Assembly: GCF_002259755.1 (NCBI RefSeq)
Contig: NZ_MWWY01000005.1
Span: 186,001-250,000 of the forward strand
DNA: 64,000 nucleotides
Direction: 5' to 3'
Source: Bifidobacterium hapali
GTDB lineage: Bacteria > Actinomycetota > Actinomycetes > Actinomycetales > Bifidobacteriaceae
The notes beneath the pieces were generated by a model, which was not told where the DNA came from, made no database searches, and saw nothing but the letters and a program-made list of their open reading frames with translations. A program made the position numbers and the translations under genes. Below, piece after piece: positions 52,194 through 61,006 of the stretch (within the stretch, counting starts at the first letter, position 1; every line of letters begins with the position of its first letter).

Positions 52194-53441
52194 ATGAAGG
52201 TCGATCTACTTACCCGCGAATACCCGCCGCATGTCTACGGTGGAGCTGGCGTACATGCTGAAGAATTGTCTAAGGTCTTAGCCGAGCGTATTGACGTAAC
52301 CGTACGAGCGTTCGACGGTCCACGTACGGCAGCAGATGTGCCTACGATCCCGAACGCGGCAGAAGCTAAGGGCAGTCTCAATGTTGTCGGCTATGGTGTG
52401 CCGTCTGAACTAGCACAAGCGAATCCGGCGCTTAAGACATTCGGCGTTGACTTGCAGATTGCCAGCGATGTGGACGCGGATATTGTTCACGCGCATACGT
52501 GGTACTCCTGCCTTGCTGGTTACTTGGCCAAGATGTTGCATGGCACGCCGCTGGTGATTACCGCGCACAGCCTTGAACCGTTCCGTCCGTGGAAGCGCGA
52601 ACAGCTCGGTGGCGGATACAATCTGAGCTCGTGGGCAGAAAAAGATGCGTATGAGCATGCCGACCGTATTATCGCTGTTTCTGGCGGCATGCGCAAGGAT
52701 ATTCTTGCCGCATACCCGAATCTTGATCCGGATAAGGTTGTTGTTGTTTACAACGGCATCACTATGTCTGAGTTCGCTACCCCGGCTGCAGACGACCCAG
52801 CGTGGGGTGTATTTGACCGATACCACATCGATCGCAGCAAGCCGACACTGCTTTTCGTGGGACGCATCACCCGTCAGAAGGGTCTGCCGTATCTGCTCAA
52901 GGCGTTGCACTTCGTCAATAAGGATGTACAGGTGGTGCTGTGCGCCGGCGCGCCCGACACCCCAGAAATCATGGAGGAAGTCAAGAATTCCTTCGCCGAG
53001 CTCGACAAGGAGCGCGGCAACATCATCTGGATTGAAGAAATGCTGCCCAAGAAGGAGCTGAGCGCTCTGGAACACGGTTGCGACGCGTTCATCTGCCCGA
53101 GCATTTATGAGCCGCTCGGTATCGTCAACCTTGAAGCAATGGCATGTGGTTTGCCGGTTGTTGCTTCCGCTACTGGTGGTATTCCAGAAGTTGTGGTCGA
53201 TGGTGAGACTGGCTATCTTGTGCCGATTGATCAACTGCACGATGGTACAGGCACGCCGACTAACCCGGACAAGTTCGTGCACGACATGGCCGACGCGATC
53301 AACAAGATCATGGCTGATCCCGAACTGCGCAAGAAGATGGGGCAAGCTGGTTACGAACGTGCCCGCGACGTGTTCAGCTGGGAGTCGATCGCCGACGAAA
53401 CCGTCAAGGTCTATCAGTCGGTACTTGACGAACAGAAGTAA
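52194..53441 (+). CDS. glgA: Actinobacterial glycogen synthase (GT4 family)
   Basis: A 415-aa GT-B glycosyltransferase. N-terminal domain: LLTREYPPHVYGGAGVH (sugar-nucleotide loop), VVITAHSLEPFRPWKREQ. C-terminal Rossmann domain: LLFVGRITRQKGLPYLLKA with the conserved Arg/Lys, and the E-x7-E-like SIYEPLGIVNLEAMACG. This is the actinobacterial GlgA/GlgM type, using ADP-glucose to elongate glucan or form maltose-1-phosphate. Only a weak GGAG lies upstream. It stands alone, preceded by a terminator and followed by a family D repeat. Confidence 0.92.
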   Translation: MKVDLLTREYPPHVYGGAGVHAEELSKVLAERIDVTVRAFDGPRTAADVPTIPNAAEAKGSLNVVGYGVPSELAQANPALKTFGVDLQIASDVDADIVHAHTWYSCLAGYLAKMLHGTPLVITAHSLEPFRPWKREQLGGGYNLSSWAEKDAYEHADRIIAVSGGMRKDILAAYPNLDPDKVVVVYNGITMSEFATPAADDPAWGVFDRYHIDRSKPTLLFVGRITRQKGLPYLLKALHFVNKDVQVVLCAGAPDTPEIMEEVKNSFAELDKERGNIIWIEEMLPKKELSALEHGCDAFICPSIYEPLGIVNLEAMACGLPVVASATGGIPEVVVDGETGYLVPIDQLHDGTGTPTNPDKFVHDMADAINKIMADPELRKKMGQAGYERARDVFSWESIADETVKVYQSVLDEQK

Positions 53442-53454
53442 TCTGGGCGTTGTT

Positions 53455-53570
53455 GCCTATGTCAGAAGTTCGTTGACGATGTTCTTGGCTCCCCTTGTCA
53501 GGGGAGCCCTATTGGCGAAGCTGACTTGAGAAGCAGTGAATTCGTTAACGGATTAATGATGCAGGACACT
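53455..53570 (+). repeat. Family D composite repeat including the second 71-bp direct repeat
   Basis: The left part CAGAAGTTCG..GGCTCCCCTTGTCAGGGGAG matches 51358. The right part from 53500 (CTATTGGCGAAGCTGACTTG onward) matches 46001-46072. So the two repeat modules are joined here. Confidence 0.8.
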
Positions 53571-53623
53571 AACTGTCCAACCGCCACAGAATCAAATCAT
53601 CACAATCACCAAAGGAATCGTTC

Positions 53624-54472
53624 ATGCCTACCGAAGTCCTCAAACTCGAGAACGTCGAATTTCGCCGCAACCGTCGCGTCATCATCACAGACGTCAACCT
53701 TACGATCAACGCTGGCGAACGTTGGATTCTCTTCGGACCAAACGGCATCGGCAAATCCACTGCGGTAGGCATGCTCGCTACACGCACCTTCCCGTCAGAA
53801 GGACGTGTATTCGTTCTCGGTCATCAACTCGGTACTTACGACGTTTTCAAACTTCGCACGCGCATCGGTTTGGCTTCCGCTGATCTCGCACGACAATTTC
53901 CGCCGTTTGAAGACCCACTCGATGCAGTCGTCACCGGACTATCTGCGGTCACCGGCCGTTGGCAAGACACGTATACAGACGCAGAATATGCGCGCGCACG
54001 CCAGCTGCTCAAGGATTTTCGTGTCAGTTATCTCGAAGGCAAGCAAATGTGGCGTCTGTCTGAAGGAGAGCGTACACGTGTGCTCATTGCTCGCGCACTT
54101 ATGGGCGATCCTGAACTACTGATTATGGACGAGCCGACTACGGGGCTTGACTTGGGTGGACGTGAACAAGTGATGCGTACGCTGAGTCGTATCGGCGAAG
54201 AAAGTTCGTCGCGTGCTGTAGTGCTTGTTACGCATCGGCTTGAAGAGATCCCAGCTGGATTCGATCATATCGCTATTATGGGTCGCAAGCCGGTGTCTGC
54301 TGAGGACGCGACCGAAGACGGTATTGATGCGATGGGCAACCCTTCAGCTGGCACGATCGTGTACACAGGTTCGCTCGAAGATGGACTTACTAATGAGCGG
54401 CTTACAGACCTGTTCGGTATGCCTATCGCAGTTGAACACACGCATAACCGCTGGTCTGCCTTTGCTGTGTGA
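53624..54472 (+). CDS. ABC transporter ATP-binding protein (stand-alone)
   Basis: A 282-aa ATPase. Walker A GPNGIGKST, signature LSEGERTRVLIARAL, Walker B LLIMDEPTTGLD, H-loop VTHRLEE. The C-terminal ~40 residues extend past the normal domain. No permease adjoins. Perhaps related to ModF/PhnK-like stand-alone ATPases. AAAGGAATCGTTC precedes the ATG. Confidence 0.9.
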   Translation: MPTEVLKLENVEFRRNRRVIITDVNLTINAGERWILFGPNGIGKSTAVGMLATRTFPSEGRVFVLGHQLGTYDVFKLRTRIGLASADLARQFPPFEDPLDAVVTGLSAVTGRWQDTYTDAEYARARQLLKDFRVSYLEGKQMWRLSEGERTRVLIARALMGDPELLIMDEPTTGLDLGGREQVMRTLSRIGEESSSRAVVLVTHRLEEIPAGFDHIAIMGRKPVSAEDATEDGIDAMGNPSAGTIVYTGSLEDGLTNERLTDLFGMPIAVEHTHNRWSAFAV

Positions 54473-54583
54473 GTTGGCGCAGTGAGTTGGCGCGCTGTGC
54501 TGGTGCGGTGCGCTGGCGTTATGCCATGATTGAAGTAATACCATTGGTTGAACTGATGTGCGTATGGTGAGAGGAGAGCCACA

Positions 54584-55426
54584 GTGACAACGCGCAAACT
54601 AGTGTTTATTGATATTGATGGCACACTGGCGGACGAGCATCACGAAGTGCCAGTTTCGGCTCGAGAAGCATGCCAGCAAGCGCAGCGTAACGGGCATCTG
54701 CTGTTTATTTGCACCGGTCGTTCTATGCCGAAGATTGAACGAAGCATTCTCGATCTTGGTTTCGATGGCGTGGTTTCGGTAGCTGGTGCGCAGGCGAATA
54801 TGGGGGACCGGCTCCTGTTCCAGCACGAGGTATCTCCTGAAGCAATTGACGCTGCAATGGAGTATTTCCGCGCGCATCATATTGACAATTATCAATGGCA
54901 AGGTGCAAACGGTATGTATATTTCCGAAGGCTATCGTCGCCATCTTGAACGCAAAGGCAACATGTGGAATAAAGGCGAGTTTGCCCGATTCTGGCATCCA
55001 ATTGACGAGGTTGAGATTCCTGAAGGTTCTACGCTGGGCCACGTTATTCATACGAGTAAAGGTTCGTATTTCACTGGTCCTGATCCGGACGTGACATTTG
55101 AACAGACGAAGCAGGATTTGAGCCCGTGGTTTGAGACAGTGCACGGCTCGTACGACAAGATTTCCCCCAATAATGGCGAACTACTGATCAACGGTGTTGA
55201 CAAAGGCACTGCGGTACGCGACGTAGCTGCAATACTGGGTTATGACATCACTGATACGATCGCAATCGGCGACAGTGACAACGATACTGCCATGTTGAAA
55301 GCTGCCGGCACTTCCGTAGCTATGGGCAACGCTGTTCACGGTATCGAGCGTTTCTGTGATATCCAAACCACCGATATTCACGACAACGGTCTAGCCAACG
55401 CATTCCATACGCTTGGATTGGTGTGA
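54584..55426 (+). CDS. HAD-superfamily hydrolase, Cof type
   Basis: A 280-aa phosphatase. Motif I FIDIDGTLAD (nucleophile and acid Asp), motif II ICTGRS, motif III lysine in NGVDKGTAV and motif IV IAIGDSDNDTAMLKAA. The large C2 cap lies between. Cof-type HADs dephosphorylate sugar phosphates or pyridoxal/flavin phosphates. It starts with GTG at 54584 after GAGAGGAGAGCCACA. Confidence 0.95.
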   Translation: MTTRKLVFIDIDGTLADEHHEVPVSAREACQQAQRNGHLLFICTGRSMPKIERSILDLGFDGVVSVAGAQANMGDRLLFQHEVSPEAIDAAMEYFRAHHIDNYQWQGANGMYISEGYRRHLERKGNMWNKGEFARFWHPIDEVEIPEGSTLGHVIHTSKGSYFTGPDPDVTFEQTKQDLSPWFETVHGSYDKISPNNGELLINGVDKGTAVRDVAAILGYDITDTIAIGDSDNDTAMLKAAGTSVAMGNAVHGIERFCDIQTTDIHDNGLANAFHTLGLV

Positions 55427-55432
55427 TAGGCA

Positions 55433-55645
55433 GTGACGAATGATATGGACGAGCGTTGGATGAAGGTATTACAGGCCAAGGGTATTGCCGTTGCTGGGAT
55501 GCAGAAGAATGAAAAGCGTAACGGCAATGATCGACATAATGAGCGGACAACGGGTGCGTACAGTATCTCGAAGATACCGATGTATCGTGCACAGCCGTTC
55601 AAAGCTACTGGTCACAAAGGCGGAATCAGTCGGCAAGGCAACTGA
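55433..55645 (+). CDS. Hypothetical 70-aa basic protein
   Basis: Starts GTG at 55433, just after the HAD stop (possible coupling), or ATG at 55445. Polar and basic (GMQKNEKRNGNDRHNERT). It ends 2 bp before the next ORF. Not recognised; possibly the first of an orphan pair. Confidence 0.45.
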   Translation: MTNDMDERWMKVLQAKGIAVAGMQKNEKRNGNDRHNERTTGAYSISKIPMYRAQPFKATGHKGGISRQGN

Positions 55646-55647
55646 CC

Positions 55648-56061
55648 ATGTTCTGTGATGCTGTTGAACCGCTCACCCGCAGTCAGGTCATCGATATTAT
55701 GAAGGCTAAGGCTCGGGATGCCGAGAATCACGAGCTTAAGGGAACTTTTGGAAGCCAACGGCCGCACTTCTGCCACTTCAATACTGTTGTGACGACATCG
55801 CCGGTCGAGTTGACTGAGCCGGTGTCAAACGAACCGGCGAAGCACGACGAATCCGAACAATCTGTCACTCCGGCACCGAAGCATGTTCCAACGAATGAGT
55901 TCGCGCCGACTGAAACGGAATCGGTCAACCACACGATTCGTGTCACGTCGCCTCATCTCAAGCCGATATTGCTGACAGAGACTGACGTGGACGACTTCCT
56001 CGATGCTTACCGTCGCAAGCTCATGGACGCTATCGAAGAAGGAAAACGTATTTTACTTTGA
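55648..56061 (+). CDS. Hypothetical 137-aa protein
   Basis: A polar N-terminus (EPLTRSQVIDIMKAKARDA), a Pro/Thr/Glu-rich middle likely disordered, and a C-terminal ~35 residues that look helical and charged (VDDFLDAYRRKLMDAIEEGK). No family recognised. It immediately precedes the promoter of the DUF4143 ATPase at 56158. Confidence 0.5.
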   Translation: MFCDAVEPLTRSQVIDIMKAKARDAENHELKGTFGSQRPHFCHFNTVVTTSPVELTEPVSNEPAKHDESEQSVTPAPKHVPTNEFAPTETESVNHTIRVTSPHLKPILLTETDVDDFLDAYRRKLMDAIEEGKRILL

Positions 56062-56078
56062 AAAAGATTGGTTAATGG

Positions 56079-56136
56079 ATTAAAAATAGATTTTAAATAC
56101 TTTGATATAATTGCAGTATTGTAAATCTATTTTAAT
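56079..56136. promoter_or_regulatory. Long dyad enclosing a -10 element
   Basis: Left arm 56079-56101 and right arm 56115-56136 are inverted copies of each other (ATTAAAATAGATTT and AAATCTATTTTAAT cores plus AATACT/AGTATT) with one indel and two mismatches. TATAAT at 56106-56111 sits in the loop, so the dyad would clamp the promoter of the downstream ATPase. Confidence 0.65.
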
Positions 56137-56157
56137 CTTAGAAGGAAGGTGTTGTCG

Positions 56158-57384
56158 GTGATCGACAGGCCACAATACTTGCGCAAACTTGACGCATGGA
56201 AAGACCATGATGTGGTCAAAGTGATCACCGGCGTGCGCCGATGCGGTAAATCAACGCTGATGACGCTCTGGAAGCAACGGCTGATTGAACGGTATGGCGT
56301 CGCACCTGAAGCCATCATCCACATCAACCTTGAACTACTGCAAAACGAACAGTTCCTCGAATATCACAAGCTCCACGAGGAAATTCTTCGTCGCTGCGCG
56401 CTCGCGAACTCTACGACGAGCGATCGCCGTTATGTGTTGATCGATGAAATTCAGAATGTGCCGGACTTTCAGAAAACTCTCGACAGTTTGCAAGCTAGAG
56501 GCGATCTCGATCTGTACATCACCGATTCGAACGCCATGCTGCTCTCCGGTACGTTGGCCACCCTGATATCCGGTCGGTATGTGGAGATCTCCATGATGCC
56601 GCTTTCCTTCGCTGAATACTGGAATGCGCGTTCCGACGAAGGATTGACTATGCAGCGCGCATGGTCGGAGTACCTGCATGATGGCGCGCTTCCGGCGACA
56701 GTGGGATTCCCCGGCGATGCGACCATGTTGCACGATTATCTTGACGGCATTCTTAACACGGTGCTATTCAAGGATGTGGCGGCACGTCTTGGCGTATCCA
56801 ACATCGCTTCGTTGGATACGGTGACCCGATATCTGTTCGACAACATCGGTAATCTCGTCAATCCCAAATCCATTGCGGATACCATGACCTCGATGGGTAC
56901 AAAGATATCACCGCCCACAGTATCCAATTACGTGGAAGGTCTTACGGCGGCATTTATCTTCTACCCGGTGCAGCGGTTCGATATCAAGGGCAAACGTGCG
57001 CTGCGTCAGGAGCGCAAGTATTACGCTGTGGACCTCGGCATTCGTCGTATCCTGTGCTCCAACAACGTGCGCGATACTGGTCGTCTCTTGGAGAACGTGG
57101 TGTTTCTCGAGCTGATGCGCAGGGAAGGGGACGTGTTCGTCGGCCAAGGTTCGGGCGGTGAGATCGACTTCATCACCAACGGCGTCAACGGACGCCGATA
57201 CTACCAAGTGAGCGAATCCGTGCGCGATCCGAATACCTTGGAACGTGAGCTATCGTCGCTGCGCGCAGTCAAAGACAATTATCCGAAGATCCTGATTACG
57301 TTGGACGACGAACGCCCGACCTCGCACGAGGGCATTGAACAAGTGTATGCGCTGGATTGGCTACTCAACGAGGAGAACATATGA
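56158..57384 (+). CDS. AAA-type ATPase with DUF4143 domain (copy 2)
   Basis: A 408-aa protein. P-loop ITGVRRCGKSTLM (K31), Walker B YVLIDEIQNV. Sensor region TDSNAMLLSGTLATLISGR. The DUF4143 half has VLFKDVAARLG and the nuclease-like GGEIDFITNG near residue 338. GGAAGG precedes the GTG at 56158 by eight bases; TTG 56152 and GTG 56149 are alternatives. The stop overlaps the next start (ATGA). Confidence 0.9.
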   Translation: MIDRPQYLRKLDAWKDHDVVKVITGVRRCGKSTLMTLWKQRLIERYGVAPEAIIHINLELLQNEQFLEYHKLHEEILRRCALANSTTSDRRYVLIDEIQNVPDFQKTLDSLQARGDLDLYITDSNAMLLSGTLATLISGRYVEISMMPLSFAEYWNARSDEGLTMQRAWSEYLHDGALPATVGFPGDATMLHDYLDGILNTVLFKDVAARLGVSNIASLDTVTRYLFDNIGNLVNPKSIADTMTSMGTKISPPTVSNYVEGLTAAFIFYPVQRFDIKGKRALRQERKYYAVDLGIRRILCSNNVRDTGRLLENVVFLELMRREGDVFVGQGSGGEIDFITNGVNGRRYYQVSESVRDPNTLERELSSLRAVKDNYPKILITLDDERPTSHEGIEQVYALDWLLNEENI

Positions 57385-58034
57385 CCGGTAAAATAACGAG
57401 TGATGATTACGACGAGACCGCAGATATCGTATTTGGCGGTGACATTTCGCTAGATATCGGTGCGGCGAACTATGACGCTGCTATGCGCGAGAAAGATCCC
57501 GGTGAACGAGCCCGTTTGTTCCAACAAGCAGCGCGATGGTATGAGCGTAGTGCGAACATGGGTAATGCGCAGGCTGCCACAAACCTTGGTTACGTGTATT
57601 TATATGGCCGTATTGGCTCAGTGGATGACGCGCAGGCTTTCCACTGGTTTACTCTCGGTGCTCAGATGGATAATCCGGAAAGTTGCTACAAGCTCGGCGA
57701 CCTGTATCGGTCCGGACGAGGATGCGCTAGTAATCCGGATAAAGCTATCGCGTTATACCGTAAAGCAGCAGATATTGCATATGATTGCTGCGATCCTAGT
57801 TTTCCACAGGATGCGGCAGTGTTGGCTAGCATCGAATTGCGTTTGGCACAGTGGTATGAGCATGCTGAAGAAACTGCCGAGAACGGTGGTAACAAGGCGC
57901 TTGCACACGATCATTATTCCCAGTCGGCTCGTTTCTTTGAAATTGCGACGGCTGGCGGGCTTAGCTGGTATGAGAAGGCATTGGAAAGTGCACGTGCTGG
58001 ATACGCGCGTACGAATGATTGCTTGATTGATTAA
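57381..58034 (+). CDS. Sel1-like repeat protein
   Basis: A 217-aa protein. Sel1/TPR-like repeats at about residues 50-125 (GNAQAATNLGYVYLYGRIGS, then NPESCYKLGDLYRSGRGC, then DPSF..). The ATG at 57381 overlaps the ATPase stop and has GAGGAGAACAT in front, so translation is coupled. A scaffold or partner for the ATPase is possible. Confidence 0.85.
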   Translation: MTGKITSDDYDETADIVFGGDISLDIGAANYDAAMREKDPGERARLFQQAARWYERSANMGNAQAATNLGYVYLYGRIGSVDDAQAFHWFTLGAQMDNPESCYKLGDLYRSGRGCASNPDKAIALYRKAADIAYDCCDPSFPQDAAVLASIELRLAQWYEHAEETAENGGNKALAHDHYSQSARFFEIATAGGLSWYEKALESARAGYARTNDCLID

Positions 58035-58088
58035 TGTGGGGCCGAAAAGAAACCCACAATAAAATCCTCAAGCGCGAAGGAACAGACA

Positions 58089-58337
58089 ATGCCGCTAACT
58101 TATGCTATAGCTGTCCTCACCGCTTGGAATTTCTTGTCACAGGTTTTCATCGCTGCACTTTATCAAGTTTCGCCGGTGAGGGGCACCAATTTGACCATTG
58201 GTTTGTATGCCTTTCCATGTTCCCCACATCGTAACTCCGTCACGGGTTCCACGGTTATGCTTGAGTCGGCTCAGCAGCAACTGCGCAAAGTCAAGGAATT
58301 CACCGTCATCTACCAACGCGACCGGTCCGAACACTGA
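58089..58337 (+). CDS. Doubtful 82-aa ORF before trmI
   Basis: GCGAAGGAACAGACA precedes the ATG. The N-terminus is hydrophobic (LTYAIAVLTAWNFLSQVFIA), and the C-terminus polar. A minus-strand frame also covers the region. Neither is recognised; the stretch 58035-58459 may instead contain remnants. Confidence 0.3.
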   Translation: MPLTYAIAVLTAWNFLSQVFIAALYQVSPVRGTNLTIGLYAFPCSPHRNSVTGSTVMLESAQQQLRKVKEFTVIYQRDRSEH

Positions 58338-58459
58338 CCTTGACGGTCGGCGGTGGTCTACAGCGGCCGGTTTTCCGCTGGCGAGATTGCATGCATTACA
58401 CTTGTACCGTTTGATGTGATATTGACGTGCATGCGCGAAAGTGTGTGAGGAGGAACCCC

Positions 58460-59518
58460 ATGAATCCAAGGCGAGGACCGCTGAACGCCGGCGAGAAGGT
58501 GCAGTTTACTGATCGTAAGGGCAAGAGGATCACCGACCAGCTGGTCGCCGGCGGTTCCACGCAAACCGAGCATGGGCTTATCCTGCACGATGATGTGATC
58601 GGCCGCACGGAAGGCATCGTCGTCACCACGGTCACCGCAAAACGCGAAGCGCAAATTAACCAAGTGCATCCGGAACGCGATGCGAACAAACCGTGGAAGG
58701 CAGTGCGCGCGATCGGCGGTTGGGATTATGCGGTCATGCGTCCGCGGCTCGCCGACTACGTACTGTCTATGCCACGCGGTGCGCAGATCATGTATCCGAA
58801 AGACATCGCGCAAGTCATCCAGCTCGGCGACATTCGCCAAGGACTTACCGTGCTCGAATCCGGTGCCGGCTCGGGTGCGATGAGCGTCAACCTGCTCGAC
58901 GCGGTGGGGGAGAACGGTCACTTGACCACAATCGAGCTGCGCCCTGATTTCGCGCGTGTGGCAGAAGCAAACGCAACCCTGTACTACGGCGAAAAACCGA
59001 CCTGGTGGGATCTGAAAACCGGTGACTTCGACTCAGTCGCGGCAACCTTGCCGGAACATGCATACGATCGCATCATGCTCGACATGCTCGACCCGTGGAA
59101 CCGTCTCGAACAGGCGTACCGAGTGATCGCACCCGGCGGCGTGCTCATCTGCTACATCACCACGACCACGCAGATGTCGCGGCTTGTTGAAGCCTTGCGT
59201 GATGCCGGATGCTGGACCGAGCCGGACATTCAGGAGACATTGGAACGTAGTTGGAAAGCACAAGGGTTGGCCGTGCGACCCGACCATCAGATGATCGGCC
59301 ACACCGGTTTTCTTGTGGTGTCGCGCGCAATGGCTGAGGGATTCACAGCGCTCAAAAAACGCGACCGCGTCACCAAGGATACGACCACTGATATTGATTC
59401 GCTGACTGATGATGAACGTGCCGCGCAGCTCGAAGACCTTGAATTGCGTGATATTTCGGATCGTAAACTGCGCAAAGTGTTGCGAGATCTCGACGCGCAA
59501 GTTGCACAATTGGGCTGA
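58460..59518 (+). CDS. trmI: tRNA (adenine-58-N1)-methyltransferase
   Basis: A 352-aa enzyme. An N-terminal small domain (GPLNAGEKVQFTDRKG) is followed by the Rossmann fold methyltransferase (VLESGAGSGAMSVNLL, DRIMLDMLDPWN, GGVLICYITTTTQM). Forms a tetramer that methylates A58 in the tRNA T-loop. The C-terminal ~70 residues are charged. AGGAGGAACCCC precedes the ATG at 58460. Confidence 0.95.
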   Translation: MNPRRGPLNAGEKVQFTDRKGKRITDQLVAGGSTQTEHGLILHDDVIGRTEGIVVTTVTAKREAQINQVHPERDANKPWKAVRAIGGWDYAVMRPRLADYVLSMPRGAQIMYPKDIAQVIQLGDIRQGLTVLESGAGSGAMSVNLLDAVGENGHLTTIELRPDFARVAEANATLYYGEKPTWWDLKTGDFDSVAATLPEHAYDRIMLDMLDPWNRLEQAYRVIAPGGVLICYITTTTQMSRLVEALRDAGCWTEPDIQETLERSWKAQGLAVRPDHQMIGHTGFLVVSRAMAEGFTALKKRDRVTKDTTTDIDSLTDDERAAQLEDLELRDISDRKLRKVLRDLDAQVAQLG

Positions 59519-59704
59519 GCATTGATTAAATCTTGGGCTGAGACTGAGCCAAAAACGGATCGAGTTGGCGAGTGAGCTGAACTGTCAGCATAACTGCGAT
59601 GATCGAGTGAGCCAAACGGCAACCGAGCGACAACACGCGGGCAGAAAGTTCACTTTCATCGTCCATAATAGGGGCAGTTGCGATCTGCTGACCGAAGGGG
59701 AGTC

Positions 59705-60262
59705 ATGGCTGTCAAGCTGGGCAAAGTCGAGAAAAAAGCGAAATCGTATGAGCATGTGCTCATCATCATGCGTCATGCAAAAGCTGAACCGTTCGGCGAG
59801 CATGGCGACCGTGATCGTCCACTAGCTGACAAAGGCTTGAAACAAGCAAAAGCTGTCGGTAAAGGATTGCTTGATCTTGACCTTGTACCAAACCGTATCG
59901 CATGCTCTGGCGCTCTTCGCACGCAACAGACTTGCGCTCGCATGCTCAAAACATTCGGTGACATACCGAAAGTCGACTATCGGCAAAGTTTGTATGACGG
60001 CGGTGTGCAAGCCGTACTTGACGAACTTGCGCAGACCAAAGATAAGCATCGTGTGCTCATGATCCTAGGCCACGAGCCGACCATGTCGATCGCCAGTCAA
60101 TGGCTCGCTTCCCCGCAATCCGATCATGCAACATTGGACCAGCTTAACCTTGGCCTGTCTACTGCGTCCGTAGCAATTTTTGGCTCGAACGAACCATTTA
60201 GCCAGTGGAAACTGCACGAAGCTGATCTTCTCGCGGTGATTACTCCTAACGATTTTAACTGA
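59705..60262 (+). CDS. sixA: Phosphohistidine phosphatase SixA-like
   Basis: A 185-aa histidine phosphatase. RHAKAEP (catalytic His in the RHG-type motif), Arg in CSGALRTQQTC, and second His in LGHEPTM. Family members remove phosphate from phosphohistidine or other small substrates. GAAGGGGAGTC precedes the ATG at 59705. Confidence 0.92.
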   Translation: MAVKLGKVEKKAKSYEHVLIIMRHAKAEPFGEHGDRDRPLADKGLKQAKAVGKGLLDLDLVPNRIACSGALRTQQTCARMLKTFGDIPKVDYRQSLYDGGVQAVLDELAQTKDKHRVLMILGHEPTMSIASQWLASPQSDHATLDQLNLGLSTASVAIFGSNEPFSQWKLHEADLLAVITPNDFN

Positions 60263-60358
60263 ATTATTGAATCCTTGTGCCTAGTCCTGCGCGCGTTTCT
60301 CGAGTATTCGTCGAAATGCCTGTCGCGGGACGCTCACTACCTATGTAAGAATACCGAT

Positions 60359-61006
60359 ATGATTTCGATCGGCATAGTGGACAATGACCGGTTTGCTCTG
60401 GCCATGCTTGCGCAGACTGTAGGGCGGGCGCTAGTAGGAGCCCGAGTGGTCTGGACTGTTGAATCGGGCGTGCAGGCGCTGCATCGCTGCTTGTATGACA
60501 GGATGATACCTGACGTGCTGCTGCTGGACATGTCGCTCACTGACGTCGACGGTGCTGAAGTGTGCCGACGCATCCGTATGGCGTCAGATCGGCCGTCGAT
60601 ACTATGCATTACTTCGTACGCGCTCGATCATTACCGGCAGGCTGCAATCGATGCAGGGGCGCAGGGCCTCATTGCGAAGAGTTCGACGCCGCGAGAGCTA
60701 GCCGAATTCATAGGTGCCGTCGCTGATGGCAATGCCATCGGAACGGGATTCATGAACGCGACTGTGGCACATCGATCCGTCATCACTGCAACACAATCGG
60801 CTGTGGTGTTGTCGGAACGAGAACGGCAGGTGCTGGACCGATATGCAGCGAACCGCTCCACCGTTGAAATCGCTCAAGAACTCGGTATCAAGGCATCCAC
60901 CGTATTCGTGGTCGTCGGCCATGCCAAAACCAAACTTGGTGCAACCACTCGCGCAGAGGCGATTCGTATCTATTTGGCTGCAAAACGCGCTGACAGCACC
61001 CACTGA
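60359..61006 (+). CDS. NarL/LuxR-family response regulator
   Basis: A 215-aa regulator. Receiver: D57 in VLLLDMSLTDVDG and K107 in IAKSSTPREL. C-terminal LuxR HTH: LSERERQVLDRYAANRSTVE with AQELGIKASTVFVVV. It begins at ATG 60359; the longer frame from 60275 lacks a good start. Its stop overlaps the convergent kinase gene by 37 bp. Confidence 0.93.
   Translation: MISIGIVDNDRFALAMLAQTVGRALVGARVVWTVESGVQALHRCLYDRMIPDVLLLDMSLTDVDGAEVCRRIRMASDRPSILCITSYALDHYRQAAIDAGAQGLIAKSSTPRELAEFIGAVADGNAIGTGFMNATVAHRSVITATQSAVVLSERERQVLDRYAANRSTVEIAQELGIKASTVFVVVGHAKTKLGATTRAEAIRIYLAAKRADSTH

Noticed and set aside
52410-53345. 311-aa minus-strand ORF
   Set aside because: Antisense shadow of glycogen synthase.
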